Assembly (NCBI GenBank): GCA_002453155.1
Contig: DKGG01000052.1
Span: 1-35,967, forward strand
DNA length: 35,967 nucleotides
Direction: 5' to 3'
DNA from: Bdellovibrionaceae bacterium UBA6776
GTDB taxonomy: Bacteria; Bdellovibrionota; Bdellovibrionia; Bdellovibrionales; UBA1609
Part shown: positions 16,370 through 24,705 of the stretch, in pieces
How the letters are laid out: every line of letters begins with the position of its first letter
Position numbering within the stretch: the stretch's first letter is position 1
Position numbers and translations under genes: made by a program
The notes under the pieces: model-generated
What the model was told of the DNA's origin: nothing
Seen by the model: the letters and a program-made list of their open reading frames with translations, nothing else
The model's database searches: none

Positions 16370-17316
16370 GATTGCCCCTCATCCTTAAGCTTTCTAGCTT
16401 TCAGGTCAAGACCACATTCTTCCAACACCCAATTAAAGGCCTGATCTTTTTGATCCATGGAAAACCATTTGAGATCTTTGTCCCGTTGAAACCAAGTCTT
16501 CTGTCGTTTGGCCAGGTAAAGCGTGGATTTCACAATGGCGTCCACCACAGAGTCTCGCGAAAGATCTCCTTGAAGAACCTCAACCCATTCTTTATAACCC
16601 ACACTTTGAAGAGGCCACCACGACTCAAGGCCCTCCTTCAAAAGGCTTTCCACTTCTTTTTCAAAACCAAGAGCGTTCATCTTTTCCACCCGCGCACGAA
16701 CCACAGGCTCCAGCTGTTCTCGAGTGGCCCAAAAGCCCACCTTGATCAAAGGACCTGGCCACTCACGAACACTTTTGAGTTTTTGATCTTCGCTCATTTT
16801 TCGTCCATAGGTTCGGAAGTAACCCAAAGACCTCAAAAGACGGTAATGATCTTGGGGGTGAATTTTTGCAGCAGCCTCCGGATCACACTCTGAAAGTTCT
16901 TTGTGCAATTGGTCTGCACCCCGAGTTTTTAAATCTTCTTCCAGTTGTGCGCGAACACCTGGATCTTCGGGCTTCGAGTCCCCCATGCCTTTTTCCAGGG
17001 CACTGAAGTAAAATCCAGACCCTCCCACAACCAGGACCGGCCGCAAAACCAGCTCCTTTTGAAGAAGTTCCCAAGCGGTTTGCTCATATTGAGAAGCCGT
17101 CCAAGTTTCTCCTTTGGGAATCACTTGAAACAAATGATGAGGAACCTTTTCTTTTTCGTCCTTAGAGGGAGCGGCCGAGCCAATTTGCAAGCCTTCATAC
17201 AGCTGAATGCTGTCGGCGTTTAGAATTGAAGCGCCCATGATAGACGCTAAATCCATGGCCAATTGGGATTTTCCGGTGGCGGTGGGACCTTGAATAAAAA
17301 TACAGGGATGACTCAC
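16366..17316 (-). CDS. miaA: tRNA dimethylallyltransferase
   Basis: Transfers a dimethylallyl group to A37 of tRNAs that read codons starting with U. The 316-residue product has the P-loop GPTATGKS (10-17), DSIQLYEGLQIGSAAPS (corresponding to the conserved DSxQxYxGLxIGTAKP), a VGGSGFYFSAL motif and the C-terminal SVGYKEW and KRQKTWFQRD segments. Length and motif order match MiaA. It is coupled by 4-nt overlaps to mutL upstream and yicC downstream. mutL-miaA adjacency also occurs in gammaproteobacteria. Confidence 0.95.
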   Translation of the reverse strand: MSHPCIFIQGPTATGKSQLAMDLASIMGASILNADSIQLYEGLQIGSAAPSKDEKEKVPHHLFQVIPKGETWTASQYEQTAWELLQKELVLRPVLVVGGSGFYFSALEKGMGDSKPEDPGVRAQLEEDLKTRGADQLHKELSECDPEAAAKIHPQDHYRLLRSLGYFRTYGRKMSEDQKLKSVREWPGPLIKVGFWATREQLEPVVRARVEKMNALGFEKEVESLLKEGLESWWPLQSVGYKEWVEVLQGDLSRDSVVDAIVKSTLYLAKRQKTWFQRDKDLKWFSMDQKDQAFNWVLEECGLDLKARKLKDEGQS

Positions 17317-19121
17317 AGAGTGCGCCCAAACTCACGGTCAATTTGTGCAAAACTCTTTTTCACATACACAGGTCGACCATGGGGACAAAAGCTCGAAAAT
17401 GGAAACTCATCCATTTGTTCCAAAAGCGAAACCATCTCTTCCTTCGAAAGAGCCTGCCCGGCTCGAACCACACTGTGACAACTCATGGAGGCAAAAATAT
17501 CTGCAATGGCTCTCTCTACCGCAAAGCTTCCCGATTCCCGAGAGAGTTGTTCCGCAAAGAGTTCTAAAGCTCGAACCACGCCGGATTCCTTGATCACTTC
17601 GGGAATGGATGTGACGGCCAATGTCTGAGGGCCAGCCTGCTCCACGCAAACTCCCATCTTTTCCAAATCCTCTTTTGCAGCCAAAAGATTCTCCACGTCT
17701 TCTTGGGGAAAATCCAAACTCAAGGGAAGTAAAAAACTTTGTTGAGGAATCTTTCCCTCTTTAAAGTTCTTCATAAGACGTTCGAACACCACCCGTTCAT
17801 GGGCGGCATGCTGATCCACCATATAAAATTCATCATCGGTTTGCGCCAAAATATAAGTTTGAGCCATTTGCCCCAAAACCTGCAAATCGGACCAACGAAA
17901 ACGCACCGTTTGCGAAGGGGAGGTCTCTTCCTCAACAGGAATTTCCAAATCTCGAGCGCGCTGAAGGTCTTCCAATTGGACGCGACTTCCACTGTCTTTC
18001 AATTTGAATTCTTTGTTCTGAAGCCGAGTTCTTTTGAGTTCTCGATCCAAAAATGTCATCTGAGAATGAGCGTCAGGAACTTGCACTTCTTCCTGAGAGA
18101 ATTCCAATTCCAACTTCTCTACTCGCTGTTGTCGTTGAACCTCCAGCCAGGGCGTTTTTTGCAAGGCCTCTCTGAGGACATGAACCACAGCACGAAAAAC
18201 CTTTGAAGAGTCTGCAAACCGAACCTGAGACTTGGTCGGATGAACGTTTACATCCACCTGGTCCGCAGGCAAATTTAAAAACAAAACGCAGTGGGGATAT
18301 TCTCCGTGCATCAATAGATTTCGATAGGCCTCCATCACGGCCGCTCCCATGGCACGGTCCTGAACAAAACGTCCTTGAACAAAAAGCCAAAGACCACGGT
18401 TTTGCCTTAAAGTTTTGTTGGGTGCTCCGTAGTAGGCTCGAACATCGATATGATTTTCCGAACCTGAAGCTTCATAAAGATCCTCCACCCCTAAAATCTC
18501 TTGCGCGCGGATGCGAGGATCCTGATTCTGAGGCCAAAAAAACTGAAGCTCACCTTCCTTCGAAAGCTTGAACGAAACATCCGGTCGAGAAAGGCCAAAA
18601 GATTTTACGACCTGCTTGATTTGATTCCATTCCGAAGCATTGGATTTCAAAAATTTTAGCCGTGCGGGAACGTTTTCAAAAAGTTTAGACACAGACACTT
18701 CAGATCCCACGGAAGAGGAGACTTCCAAAGGTTCTGAGACATTTCCAAATTGAGATTCGATGCGATAGCCGATGGGAGATTCCGGAACACGGCTTTTTAA
18801 AGTCAACTCACTGACCGAAGCTGCACTGGAAAGAGCCTCTCCTCGAAAGCCAAAAGAACTTAAACGAAAGAGATCTTCCACCTGGCGGATTTTGCTGGTG
18901 GCATGCCTTTTTAACGCCACCTCCAGCTGTCCTTCTGGAATTCCGCCCCCATTGTCTTTGACCACAAGTCCACGGCCACCCTCGGAAACTTCCACCTCAA
19001 CTTCTGTAGCACCGGCGTCCAAAGAGTTCTCGACCAGCTCTTTCACCAGTTGTGCCGGTCGCTCCAGAACTTCCCCTGCCGCAATTTTATCGATCACTGC
19101 AGAGTCTAAGACTTCAATCAT
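17313..19121 (-). CDS. mutL: DNA mismatch repair protein MutL (endonuclease type)
   Basis: Links MutS mismatch recognition to strand processing. The 602-residue product has GHKL ATPase motifs KELVENSLDAGAT (27-39), DNGGGI (56-61), ATSKI (74-78) and GFRGEAL (91-97). The C-terminal domain carries the endonuclease motif DQHA(X)2E(X)4E (D436 to E447), an SCHSVVRAG motif like the conserved ACxxAxR, and CPHGRP (579-584). This MutL is therefore expected to nick DNA itself, as in MutH-lacking bacteria. The ATG at 19121 is preferred over an in-frame upstream start at 19151 because GGAG lies 8 nt upstream and the protein then begins at the conserved IEVLDSAVIDKIAAGEV. It overlaps the preceding stop by one base. 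Confidence 0.95.
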   Translation of the reverse strand: MIEVLDSAVIDKIAAGEVLERPAQLVKELVENSLDAGATEVEVEVSEGGRGLVVKDNGGGIPEGQLEVALKRHATSKIRQVEDLFRLSSFGFRGEALSSAASVSELTLKSRVPESPIGYRIESQFGNVSEPLEVSSSVGSEVSVSKLFENVPARLKFLKSNASEWNQIKQVVKSFGLSRPDVSFKLSKEGELQFFWPQNQDPRIRAQEILGVEDLYEASGSENHIDVRAYYGAPNKTLRQNRGLWLFVQGRFVQDRAMGAAVMEAYRNLLMHGEYPHCVLFLNLPADQVDVNVHPTKSQVRFADSSKVFRAVVHVLREALQKTPWLEVQRQQRVEKLELEFSQEEVQVPDAHSQMTFLDRELKRTRLQNKEFKLKDSGSRVQLEDLQRARDLEIPVEEETSPSQTVRFRWSDLQVLGQMAQTYILAQTDDEFYMVDQHAAHERVVFERLMKNFKEGKIPQQSFLLPLSLDFPQEDVENLLAAKEDLEKMGVCVEQAGPQTLAVTSIPEVIKESGVVRALELFAEQLSRESGSFAVERAIADIFASMSCHSVVRAGQALSKEEMVSLLEQMDEFPFSSFCPHGRPVYVKKSFAQIDREFGRTL

Positions 19122-20050
19122 TAAGGGTACTCCACCAAGTAGGACAGCCAATAACTTCGATTCTGAAATTTTCCAAAATGATATTTGTAATCCAAGCGGA
19201 TCAAATCTTTGCCAAACAATTTGTGTCCGTATCCCAACCCCAACTCTCCACCGAATCGAAATTCACTGGTGTCGGTAAACTGGTCATTGATTTGAACTTT
19301 GTAGCGAGAATAGGTCACTTCCAGACCCAAAGAGTAATAAACAATCTGCTTAGGATCTTCCCAAAATGGAAGCTGCAGGCCCAAATCAGAAAAGATCAAA
19401 AATCCACTGGGTTTGTTTTGTGCAAATTCCGTGTAGTAACTGGGGGAATCCAAAGACACCGCCAAGTTAAAGTCCAAAGGGGGTCCATCAAACAAAGTTC
19501 CCGGTCCCGTGCTTCGAAATCCAAAAAAAGTCAGATCCGAAAGGTAGGTGCTTCCTTGGTACTGAATGTTGTAGTTTCTGCGCCCCACAACACCGCCCAA
19601 ATGACGACGAAAATACAAGGGCTCCTCGGCGCCAAATCCGTCGGACCCTAAGTCCTCTGGAATGCTATGCTCAATGGTGTTTGGCTTTTCCTCTTTGGGT
19701 GGTAGCGCCAAGGGTGCAGTTTCTTTTTCTTTGAGCAATGGACTGATGGGTTTGCGGCTTGAGGCATCCACCAGATCCGTGTCGGCAATAAAGCCCTTCA
19801 CTCCCCCTTTGGCTTTCACCGCAAAGAAGAGCCCCAAGCCCCCGCGTCCAGAAAATGTTTTTACACTGGCAATCACTGGCTCTTGCACGCTCAAGTAAGT
19901 GATCACTTCGGAATCAAAATCCGGTTTGGCATAAACCGCAGCACCATCAATGGAAACCACCGCTCTACGCGCTTTGATTTTTGCTTCCGCATTTGGACTG
20001 CAGAAGACAAAAGATGAAAACAGTGTCAGACAGGCAATCAGGATCGGCAT
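19121..20050 (-). CDS. secreted protein with SH3-like domain and beta-barrel-like C-terminus
   Basis: Not a named family. The 309-residue product has a signal peptide (residues about 1-23, cleavage near NAEA) and a bacterial-SH3-like segment (about 30-95) with GAAVYAKPDFDSEVITYL and GFIADTDLV. A Pro/Lys/Glu linker (about 105-140) follows, then a C-terminal half with alternating aromatic strands typical of a small outer-membrane barrel (YYSLGLEVTYSRYKVQ, FRFGGELGLGYGHKLFG). It ends VEYP rather than in Phe. The ATG at 20050 is chosen because GGAGG lies 8 nt upstream. A TTG at 20065 overlapping the preceding gene is less likely. It is coupled to mutL by a 1-nt overlap. Confidence 0.7.
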   Translation of the reverse strand: MPILIACLTLFSSFVFCSPNAEAKIKARRAVVSIDGAAVYAKPDFDSEVITYLSVQEPVIASVKTFSGRGGLGLFFAVKAKGGVKGFIADTDLVDASSRKPISPLLKEKETAPLALPPKEEKPNTIEHSIPEDLGSDGFGAEEPLYFRRHLGGVVGRRNYNIQYQGSTYLSDLTFFGFRSTGPGTLFDGPPLDFNLAVSLDSPSYYTEFAQNKPSGFLIFSDLGLQLPFWEDPKQIVYYSLGLEVTYSRYKVQINDQFTDTSEFRFGGELGLGYGHKLFGKDLIRLDYKYHFGKFQNRSYWLSYLVEYP

Positions 20051-20052
20051 TT

Positions 20053-20754
20053 TTATGCCCTCCAAAGTCGAAACTTCCAGACGGAAAGTAAGGCTTCAAT
20101 CATAATTCGAGAGGACATTTTAGATTGCCCCACCCGACGGTCTTCAAAAAGAATAGGAACTTCCTTTAAGCGAAAGCCTTTTTTCAAGGCGCGATACTTC
20201 AGCTCAATTTGAAAACTGTAACCCTCAGAGACTAAGCTCTCAAAATCGATGGCGCGCAAGACTTCCGCCTTCCACGCATTGAATCCTCCGGTCCAATCTC
20301 GGATGGGAAATCCCAAAATTCTTCGCGAATAAAAACTGCCCCCACGGGAAATGATTTTACGGCTCAAACCCCAATTGAGAGTTCCACCCCCACTCACCCA
20401 GCGAGATCCCAAACACACATCATAATTTTGAATCTCTTCCAACATGCGATTGAGATCCTCAAAGCGATGGGAAAAATCCGCATCCATCTGAACAATCACG
20501 TCATAGTTTTTTTCAAGTGCCCAACGAAAGCCCGCAATGTAAGCGCGCCCCAATCCCTCTTTCGCCGTTCGAAGAAGCAAGTGAACACGAGAATCTTTTT
20601 GAGAACGCTCCTCCACCAATTGGAAGGTGCCGTCTGGAGAAGAATCATCCACAACCAACAGATCTGCCTCTGGCACTTCTGCCAAGAACCGATCCATAAA
20701 ATTCGTTATATTTTCACGCTCATTGTAGGTGGGAACAACAACCAAGGTTTTCAT
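20053..20754 (-). CDS. polyprenyl-phosphate mannosyltransferase-like GT2 (DPMS/DPM1 family)
   Basis: Glycosyltransferase family 2 enzyme of the dolichol-phosphate-mannose-synthase type. It is expected to move a sugar, probably mannose from GDP-mannose, onto undecaprenyl phosphate at the cytoplasmic membrane face. The 233-residue product is a catalytic domain only, with no C-terminal membrane anchors. It shows VVPTYNERENI, VDDSSPDGT, the metal-binding DAD (D91-D93) in VQMDADFSH, GSRWVSGG and FNAWKAEVL, matching the DPM1 pattern closely. The acceptor and sugar cannot be read from sequence. No protein O-mannosyltransferase is in the window. Its stop lies 2 nt before the next ATG. Confidence 0.8.
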   Translation of the reverse strand: MKTLVVVPTYNERENITNFMDRFLAEVPEADLLVVDDSSPDGTFQLVEERSQKDSRVHLLLRTAKEGLGRAYIAGFRWALEKNYDVIVQMDADFSHRFEDLNRMLEEIQNYDVCLGSRWVSGGGTLNWGLSRKIISRGGSFYSRRILGFPIRDWTGGFNAWKAEVLRAIDFESLVSEGYSFQIELKYRALKKGFRLKEVPILFEDRRVGQSKMSSRIMIEALLSVWKFRLWRA

Positions 20755-20787
20755 CTGTGAAGGACGCTATCATATTTGCGAGTGCAG

Positions 20788-21306
20788 TCAAAGCGAAGGC
20801 GTTGAAGAGCTGGATGTGGGGTTTAATTTTGAAGCTTCTCGAGGCACCAATCCGCCCTGTTGACGCCCCTTGACATACTCGATTTTTCGAAGCACCCGCT
20901 CTCGCTCCAACTGACTTCGATAGACTTCAAGAAGGGGGCTTTTGGAAAGGATAAAATTAGGACTCTTAATTTTATCCTCGTAAAACTGACGAACCTTCTC
21001 TCGAGCTCGGTTGGGAGAAACATTGTAAAGTACAGGATCAAACCCACAATAGCGGCACACCATATGGTGGCGCCAACGAAGAAAAATAAAAACCTCTCCA
21101 CTTCCGATGGCAAAGGTAAACAGAACAAAACTTCTAGGGTCGAACATTTCCCAAATGGCTCCACCCACCACCAAACTCAAAACAATTGCGGCAAAAACAT
21201 CTAGAACGGTCAGATGCTTTTTGGAAGGATACTTTCTTTCTGCGCGACAGAATGCGCAGAAACCGTGCTCCTTAGCTGGACGAAAGATGAGTGAAGATAA
21301 GCCCAT
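20788..21306 (-). CDS. membrane protein with split CxxC zinc-ribbon-like motifs
   Basis: Unrecognised 172-residue protein. C17xxC20 (CAFC) precedes two hydrophobic segments (about 34-54 and 58-78), and C84xxC87 (CRYC) follows them. An even number of crossings places both CxxC pairs on the same, probably cytoplasmic, side, where they could form one zinc ribbon or redox centre. The C-terminal 85 residues are charged and helical (RAREKVRQFYEDKI, RSQLERERVLRKIEYV) with a Ser-rich end. The start at 21306 has no strong ribosome-binding site. It is 33 nt upstream of the GT2 gene and is probably first in the run leading to mutL and spoT. Confidence 0.65.
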   Translation of the reverse strand: MGLSSLIFRPAKEHGFCAFCRAERKYPSKKHLTVLDVFAAIVLSLVVGGAIWEMFDPRSFVLFTFAIGSGEVFIFLRWRHHMVCRYCGFDPVLYNVSPNRAREKVRQFYEDKIKSPNFILSKSPLLEVYRSQLERERVLRKIEYVKGRQQGGLVPREASKLNPTSSSSTPSL

Positions 21307-21391
21307 TCTTTTATTTTAGCGAAAATTCCTACAAGTGAAAGACGAGTTTTTGATATCCTAGACGAGAACCTGATCCACAAAGGAGTTTAGG

Positions 21392-22072
21392 ATGAACTCG
21401 AAGTTCCAGGGCCTCAAGACTTTCCTCGCCGCCACATTGGTTTTTTTTGCAGCCTCTCCGGCTTTTGCCGAGGAAGATTCCGAATCCTTTACCCATTGGG
21501 ATGAGATTGTTCGCGGCCTTCGCTCCAATGCTCAAGAAATTCCGGCAGCCCCTTCGGAAGAGGGCTACAACATGGATGACATTCAAATCCAAGCCGGTGT
21601 GGGCGCTTCCTTTTCTTATATCAATTTGGTGGGTGACCCCAACTACGCCGCTTCTGGTCTCTTAAAAGGTGTGTCTCTCCAATTCGGAATCGATTTGTTT
21701 CATCCCGAAATTCAAGCAGAAGGAACCTTTCGAAACTTCACCTCTGAATCTTTGTCCAAGACCACAAAAGCTCAAGCTCGTGATTTTGAATTGCGATTGG
21801 TTCACTCCAAAAGACTTTCCCATGGAACTCGATTTCGAGTGGGCACAGGCTTAATGGCGCGCTACTTGGACGTTTCTTCCAGAGATTCGTCTGGACAAAG
21901 CATTCACAAACAAGACTCTTCACCTTCCGCACTTTTTTTATTGGGAGTGGGAAGACAGTTCGGTCGCAGCCTCTTCTTAGGGCCAGATCTCAGTTACAGA
22001 ACTTCGCTTTCCAGAGAGTCCTTGGATCAAAACTCTGTGGATGTTCACTTCAAAGTGAATGCGGTATTTTAG
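21392..22072 (+). CDS. outer-membrane beta-barrel protein
   Basis: The 226-residue product has a clear signal peptide (about 1-26, cleavage after SPAFA). A short acidic periplasmic stretch (about 27-60) follows, then about eight alternating hydrophobic/polar strands (IQAGVGASFSYINLVG, VSLQFGIDLFHPEIQAEG, FRVGTGLMARYLDV, SALFLLGVGRQFG) ending in VF. This matches small eight-stranded outer-membrane barrels. AAGGAG lies 7 nt before the ATG. The gene diverges from the CxxC membrane protein with 85 bp between them. No function can be assigned beyond outer-membrane location. Confidence 0.7.
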   Translation: MNSKFQGLKTFLAATLVFFAASPAFAEEDSESFTHWDEIVRGLRSNAQEIPAAPSEEGYNMDDIQIQAGVGASFSYINLVGDPNYAASGLLKGVSLQFGIDLFHPEIQAEGTFRNFTSESLSKTTKAQARDFELRLVHSKRLSHGTRFRVGTGLMARYLDVSSRDSSGQSIHKQDSSPSALFLLGVGRQFGRSLFLGPDLSYRTSLSRESLDQNSVDVHFKVNAVF

Positions 22073-22109
22073 GCCTTGCCCGAGAGTTGACTGAGTGTTC
22101 CAATAGGCC

Positions 22110-22745
22110 ATGACCTTCTCAACTATGACTTTGCAACATTTCAAAGAGGTCTTTTTACAGGCTCTTTTTGCACTGCCACGCTTTTTGAAAAACCCCATTC
22201 AAGGAATGAGAGATCTCCCCGATTGGGATTGGCCCATCCTCATTGCCCTTCAAGCTTCTTTGGGATTGGTCACAGGGTTGCTGGGAGCTGTTCTAACTCG
22301 CAGTCTGGTTCACATGGTTACTTCTGTGTTTATTGCACCCATTTCAGCGCTGCTTGTGAATGCCATTTTATCTGGTTTTTTTTACTACACCTTTTTGATT
22401 CTCTTTAAACGGCAGATTTCTTTTCGCTTTATTGTCACTCACATGCTCTTTGCATCCATTCCCGTTTTGGTTTTAAACATTGCCGCGTCTATCATTCCTT
22501 TGGTGGGTCACATTGGGATGCTGGCCAGTGCGGTATTGCTTTATGTGGGCTTTCGAGAAAACCTTCATTTGAATGAATTGAAACTTCGGATTTTGATGGG
22601 ATCGTTAGTCACCATTTATGTGGGCGTTTTTGTGTTTCAAATGGTTCGCTTCCATCACCCCGACAAAGAAATGAAAATTCGAGCCACACCAGAGTCCTTA
22701 GACATCTTGGAACAAGAGCTCCGCGGACTTGAATCCGCGGACTGA
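22110..22745 (+). CDS. Yip1-like multi-pass membrane protein
   Basis: The 211-residue product has about five transmembrane segments (about 42-62, 70-98, 105-127, 128-148 and 160-178) and a charged cytoplasmic C-terminal tail. The overall layout, with a helical N-terminus (FKEVFLQALFALPRFLKNPI) followed by closely spaced hydrophobic helices, resembles bacterial Yip1-domain proteins. These have no defined biochemical role. The ATG at 22110 has only a weak AGG close upstream; a second ATG at 22125 is possible. A perfect 8-bp hairpin overlaps the last codons. Confidence 0.55.
   Translation: MTFSTMTLQHFKEVFLQALFALPRFLKNPIQGMRDLPDWDWPILIALQASLGLVTGLLGAVLTRSLVHMVTSVFIAPISALLVNAILSGFFYYTFLILFKRQISFRFIVTHMLFASIPVLVLNIAASIIPLVGHIGMLASAVLLYVGFRENLHLNELKLRILMGSLVTIYVGVFVFQMVRFHHPDKEMKIRATPESLDILEQELRGLESAD
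22720..22741. terminator. perfect hairpin at the end of convergent genes
   Basis: TCCGCGGA (22720-22727) and TCCGCGGA (22734-22741) form a perfect 8-bp GC-rich stem with a 6-nt loop. The hairpin covers the last codons before the TGA at 22743. No T-run follows on either strand. It may act as a bidirectional 3' end or decay barrier between the Yip1-like gene and dut, which converge with only 27 bp between stops. Confidence 0.4.
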
Positions 22746-22772
22746 TCTCCCTTATAGATTTGAAATGGAGTT

Positions 22773-23393
22773 CTAAACGCCGGTGGAGCCGAATCCGCCT
22801 TCACCGCGAACCGTCTCGCCCAAGGCATCCACTTTGACAAATTGCGCTTGAACCACGGGGCACAAAACCAATTGAGCAATGCGCTCGCCTTTTTCAATGG
22901 TGACGGCTTCCGTTCCCAAATTGATCAAAATGATTTTCACTTCTCCTCGGTAATCGGCATCGATGGTTCCGGGAGAATTTACCAGGCTCAATCCTTTTTT
23001 GATGGCCAAACCCGAACGTGGACGGGCTTGAATCTCATAACCTTTTGGAATTTCGAAACTCAATCCCGTGGGGATCAAAGATCTGTGCCCAGGTTCCAAA
23101 ACCACAGGCTCGGGCAATTGTGCTCGGACATCAAACCCCGAGGCCAATTCAGATTCATAAGCAGGAAAGTCTCCTTGGAAATTCTCAAGGGCTTTTACTT
23201 TTAAAGCCACTGCTGAGGATCTGTTTCCAGCCTCTTTTTGCTGCATGAAAGATTGCAGAGAGTTCTCCAAATTCTTAACCACCCCTCGCACTTGATTTTC
23301 AATCTGCGAGCGGTCTCCCAGCTTTTGCTCCACCAAGGCTTCGGCTTGTTTTGCGAACAATTTCAAAGTTTCTTTCAACTGAGTGGCATCCAT
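22773..23393 (-). CDS. dut: dUTPase with N-terminal helical extension
   Basis: Hydrolyses dUTP to dUMP and pyrophosphate, keeping uracil out of DNA and supplying dTMP synthesis. All five trimeric-dUTPase motifs are present: SGFDVRA (85-91), RPRSGLA (124-130), GTIDADYRGE (142-151), RIAQLVL (171-177) and RGEGGFGSTG (196-205). The catalytic Asp lies in motif 3. The product is 206 residues against about 150 for most bacterial enzymes. The extra 60 N-terminal residues are charged and helix-forming, with coiled-coil spacing of Leu/Val. The ATG at 23393 is real by its GGAGG about 8 nt upstream, so the extension is probably translated. It follows the M16 peptidase gene by 20 nt. Confidence 0.92.
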   Translation of the reverse strand: MDATQLKETLKLFAKQAEALVEQKLGDRSQIENQVRGVVKNLENSLQSFMQQKEAGNRSSAVALKVKALENFQGDFPAYESELASGFDVRAQLPEPVVLEPGHRSLIPTGLSFEIPKGYEIQARPRSGLAIKKGLSLVNSPGTIDADYRGEVKIILINLGTEAVTIEKGERIAQLVLCPVVQAQFVKVDALGETVRGEGGFGSTGV

Positions 23394-23413
23394 TTTCTAA
23401 CCTCCGAAAAATA

Positions 23414-24700
23414 TCAATTGGCCAAATCTTTTGCTGAAGATTCTGGAAGATCTCCCATCATCAGTAAAGACAGTTTTTGGTTTCTGACATACTTCTGAAT
23501 GTAAGCATCCACAGAAACCGCATTCACTTGGGAAATCTCATCAATGATCATTTCCACCGGGCGATACTCTCCAAAGACATGCTCATTCACTCCAATGGAG
23601 TTCATGCGATTTTCCATGTCATCGGCACCCAGCAAAATCTGACCCTTCAGCTGACGCTTGAAGCTTTCCACTTCCTCTTCGGAAGGAGGCTTTGAACCAA
23701 TTTCTTTCAATTCATTTTGAATCAACTGAGCCACTTCCATATGGGTGGCCTCCGACGCTCCTGCATAGATCAAAAGCAAACCGTGCTCCACCATGGTTTG
23801 AAGATAAGAGTAGATGGAGTAAACCAAACCGCCCTTTTCCCGAACCTTTTGGTACAGACGTGAGGTCACGCCTCCACCAATGATGTTGTTAAAAATAAAA
23901 GCATCAAAGCGCTCTTTGTCCACAAAAGGGGCTGAGGGCAAGCCATACAACAAATGCACCTGTTCGGAATTTCGAGGCTCAAAATGAGTGAATGTCTCTA
24001 TGGTGGGACGTCCTTGACGGTTCATGGGTTCACCCTTTGGGAGAGATCCCAGAGCCTTCTGAGCCACCTCAACGATTTCATCGTGGTCCACGGATCCTGC
24101 GGCCGCCAAAACAATGCGAGAGCCACAGTAGTTCTTTTTGTAATAGTCAAAAAGTGCATCACGATCGATGCCCATCAAACTAGTTTTTGTCCCCGTGATC
24201 CAACGACTTAAAGGATGCCCCGCAAAGGCCTTTTCAAAATAGCGATCCAAAATAAACTCTTCCAAGTCGTCCTTGGACATATCGATCTCTTGCAAGATCA
24301 CCTGCCGTTCGCGCTCGAACTCTTCTGGATCAAAAAGAGCGTTGGTCACCAGATCACAAAGAATGTCCACGGAAAGGGGAAGATCTTCCTTCAAAGAGTG
24401 AGCATGAAAACAGGTCAACTCACGAGTGGTGTAGGCATTTAGATCTCCGCCCACCAGCTCCAAGCTCTCGGCAATTTCAAAGGCCGAGCGCTTCTCTGTA
24501 CCTTTAAAAACCAAGTGCTCCACAAAGTGTGTGGCGCCCACTAAGTTTTCAGGCTCATCACGAGTCCCCAAATCAACAAAAAGGCCCACAGATGTGGACC
24601 TAAAACCGGGGTGTGCCTCGGTGACCACCCGAACTCCATTGTCCAAGGTGGTCTTTTTAAAGCTGGGTTCGTAATTATAAACCCGACCTAATTTATCCAT
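23414..24700 (-). CDS. M16 family zinc metallopeptidase
   Basis: Member of the pitrilysin/insulinase (processing-peptidase-like) family. The 428-residue product carries the inverted zinc motif HFVEH (H58, E61, H62) and a third-ligand candidate at E137 in VILQEID, the right distance downstream. A second, inactive-type repeat with RLYQKVREKGGLVYSIYSY follows; RxxxxxGLxY is the usual substrate-binding part. Start MDKLGRVYNYEPSFKKTTLDNG fits the family N-terminus. There is no signal peptide, so a cytoplasmic enzyme is likely. It lies 5 nt after pnp and before dut, an arrangement common in deltaproteobacterial and related genomes. Confidence 0.9.
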   Translation of the reverse strand: MDKLGRVYNYEPSFKKTTLDNGVRVVTEAHPGFRSTSVGLFVDLGTRDEPENLVGATHFVEHLVFKGTEKRSAFEIAESLELVGGDLNAYTTRELTCFHAHSLKEDLPLSVDILCDLVTNALFDPEEFERERQVILQEIDMSKDDLEEFILDRYFEKAFAGHPLSRWITGTKTSLMGIDRDALFDYYKKNYCGSRIVLAAAGSVDHDEIVEVAQKALGSLPKGEPMNRQGRPTIETFTHFEPRNSEQVHLLYGLPSAPFVDKERFDAFIFNNIIGGGVTSRLYQKVREKGGLVYSIYSYLQTMVEHGLLLIYAGASEATHMEVAQLIQNELKEIGSKPPSEEEVESFKRQLKGQILLGADDMENRMNSIGVNEHVFGEYRPVEMIIDEISQVNAVSVDAYIQKYVRNQKLSLLMMGDLPESSAKDLAN

Positions 24701-24705
24701 GAATT

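Noticed and set aside
20517..20699. Plus-strand open frames opposite the GT2 gene
   Set aside because: They are antisense shadows of a clear minus-strand gene with conserved motifs.
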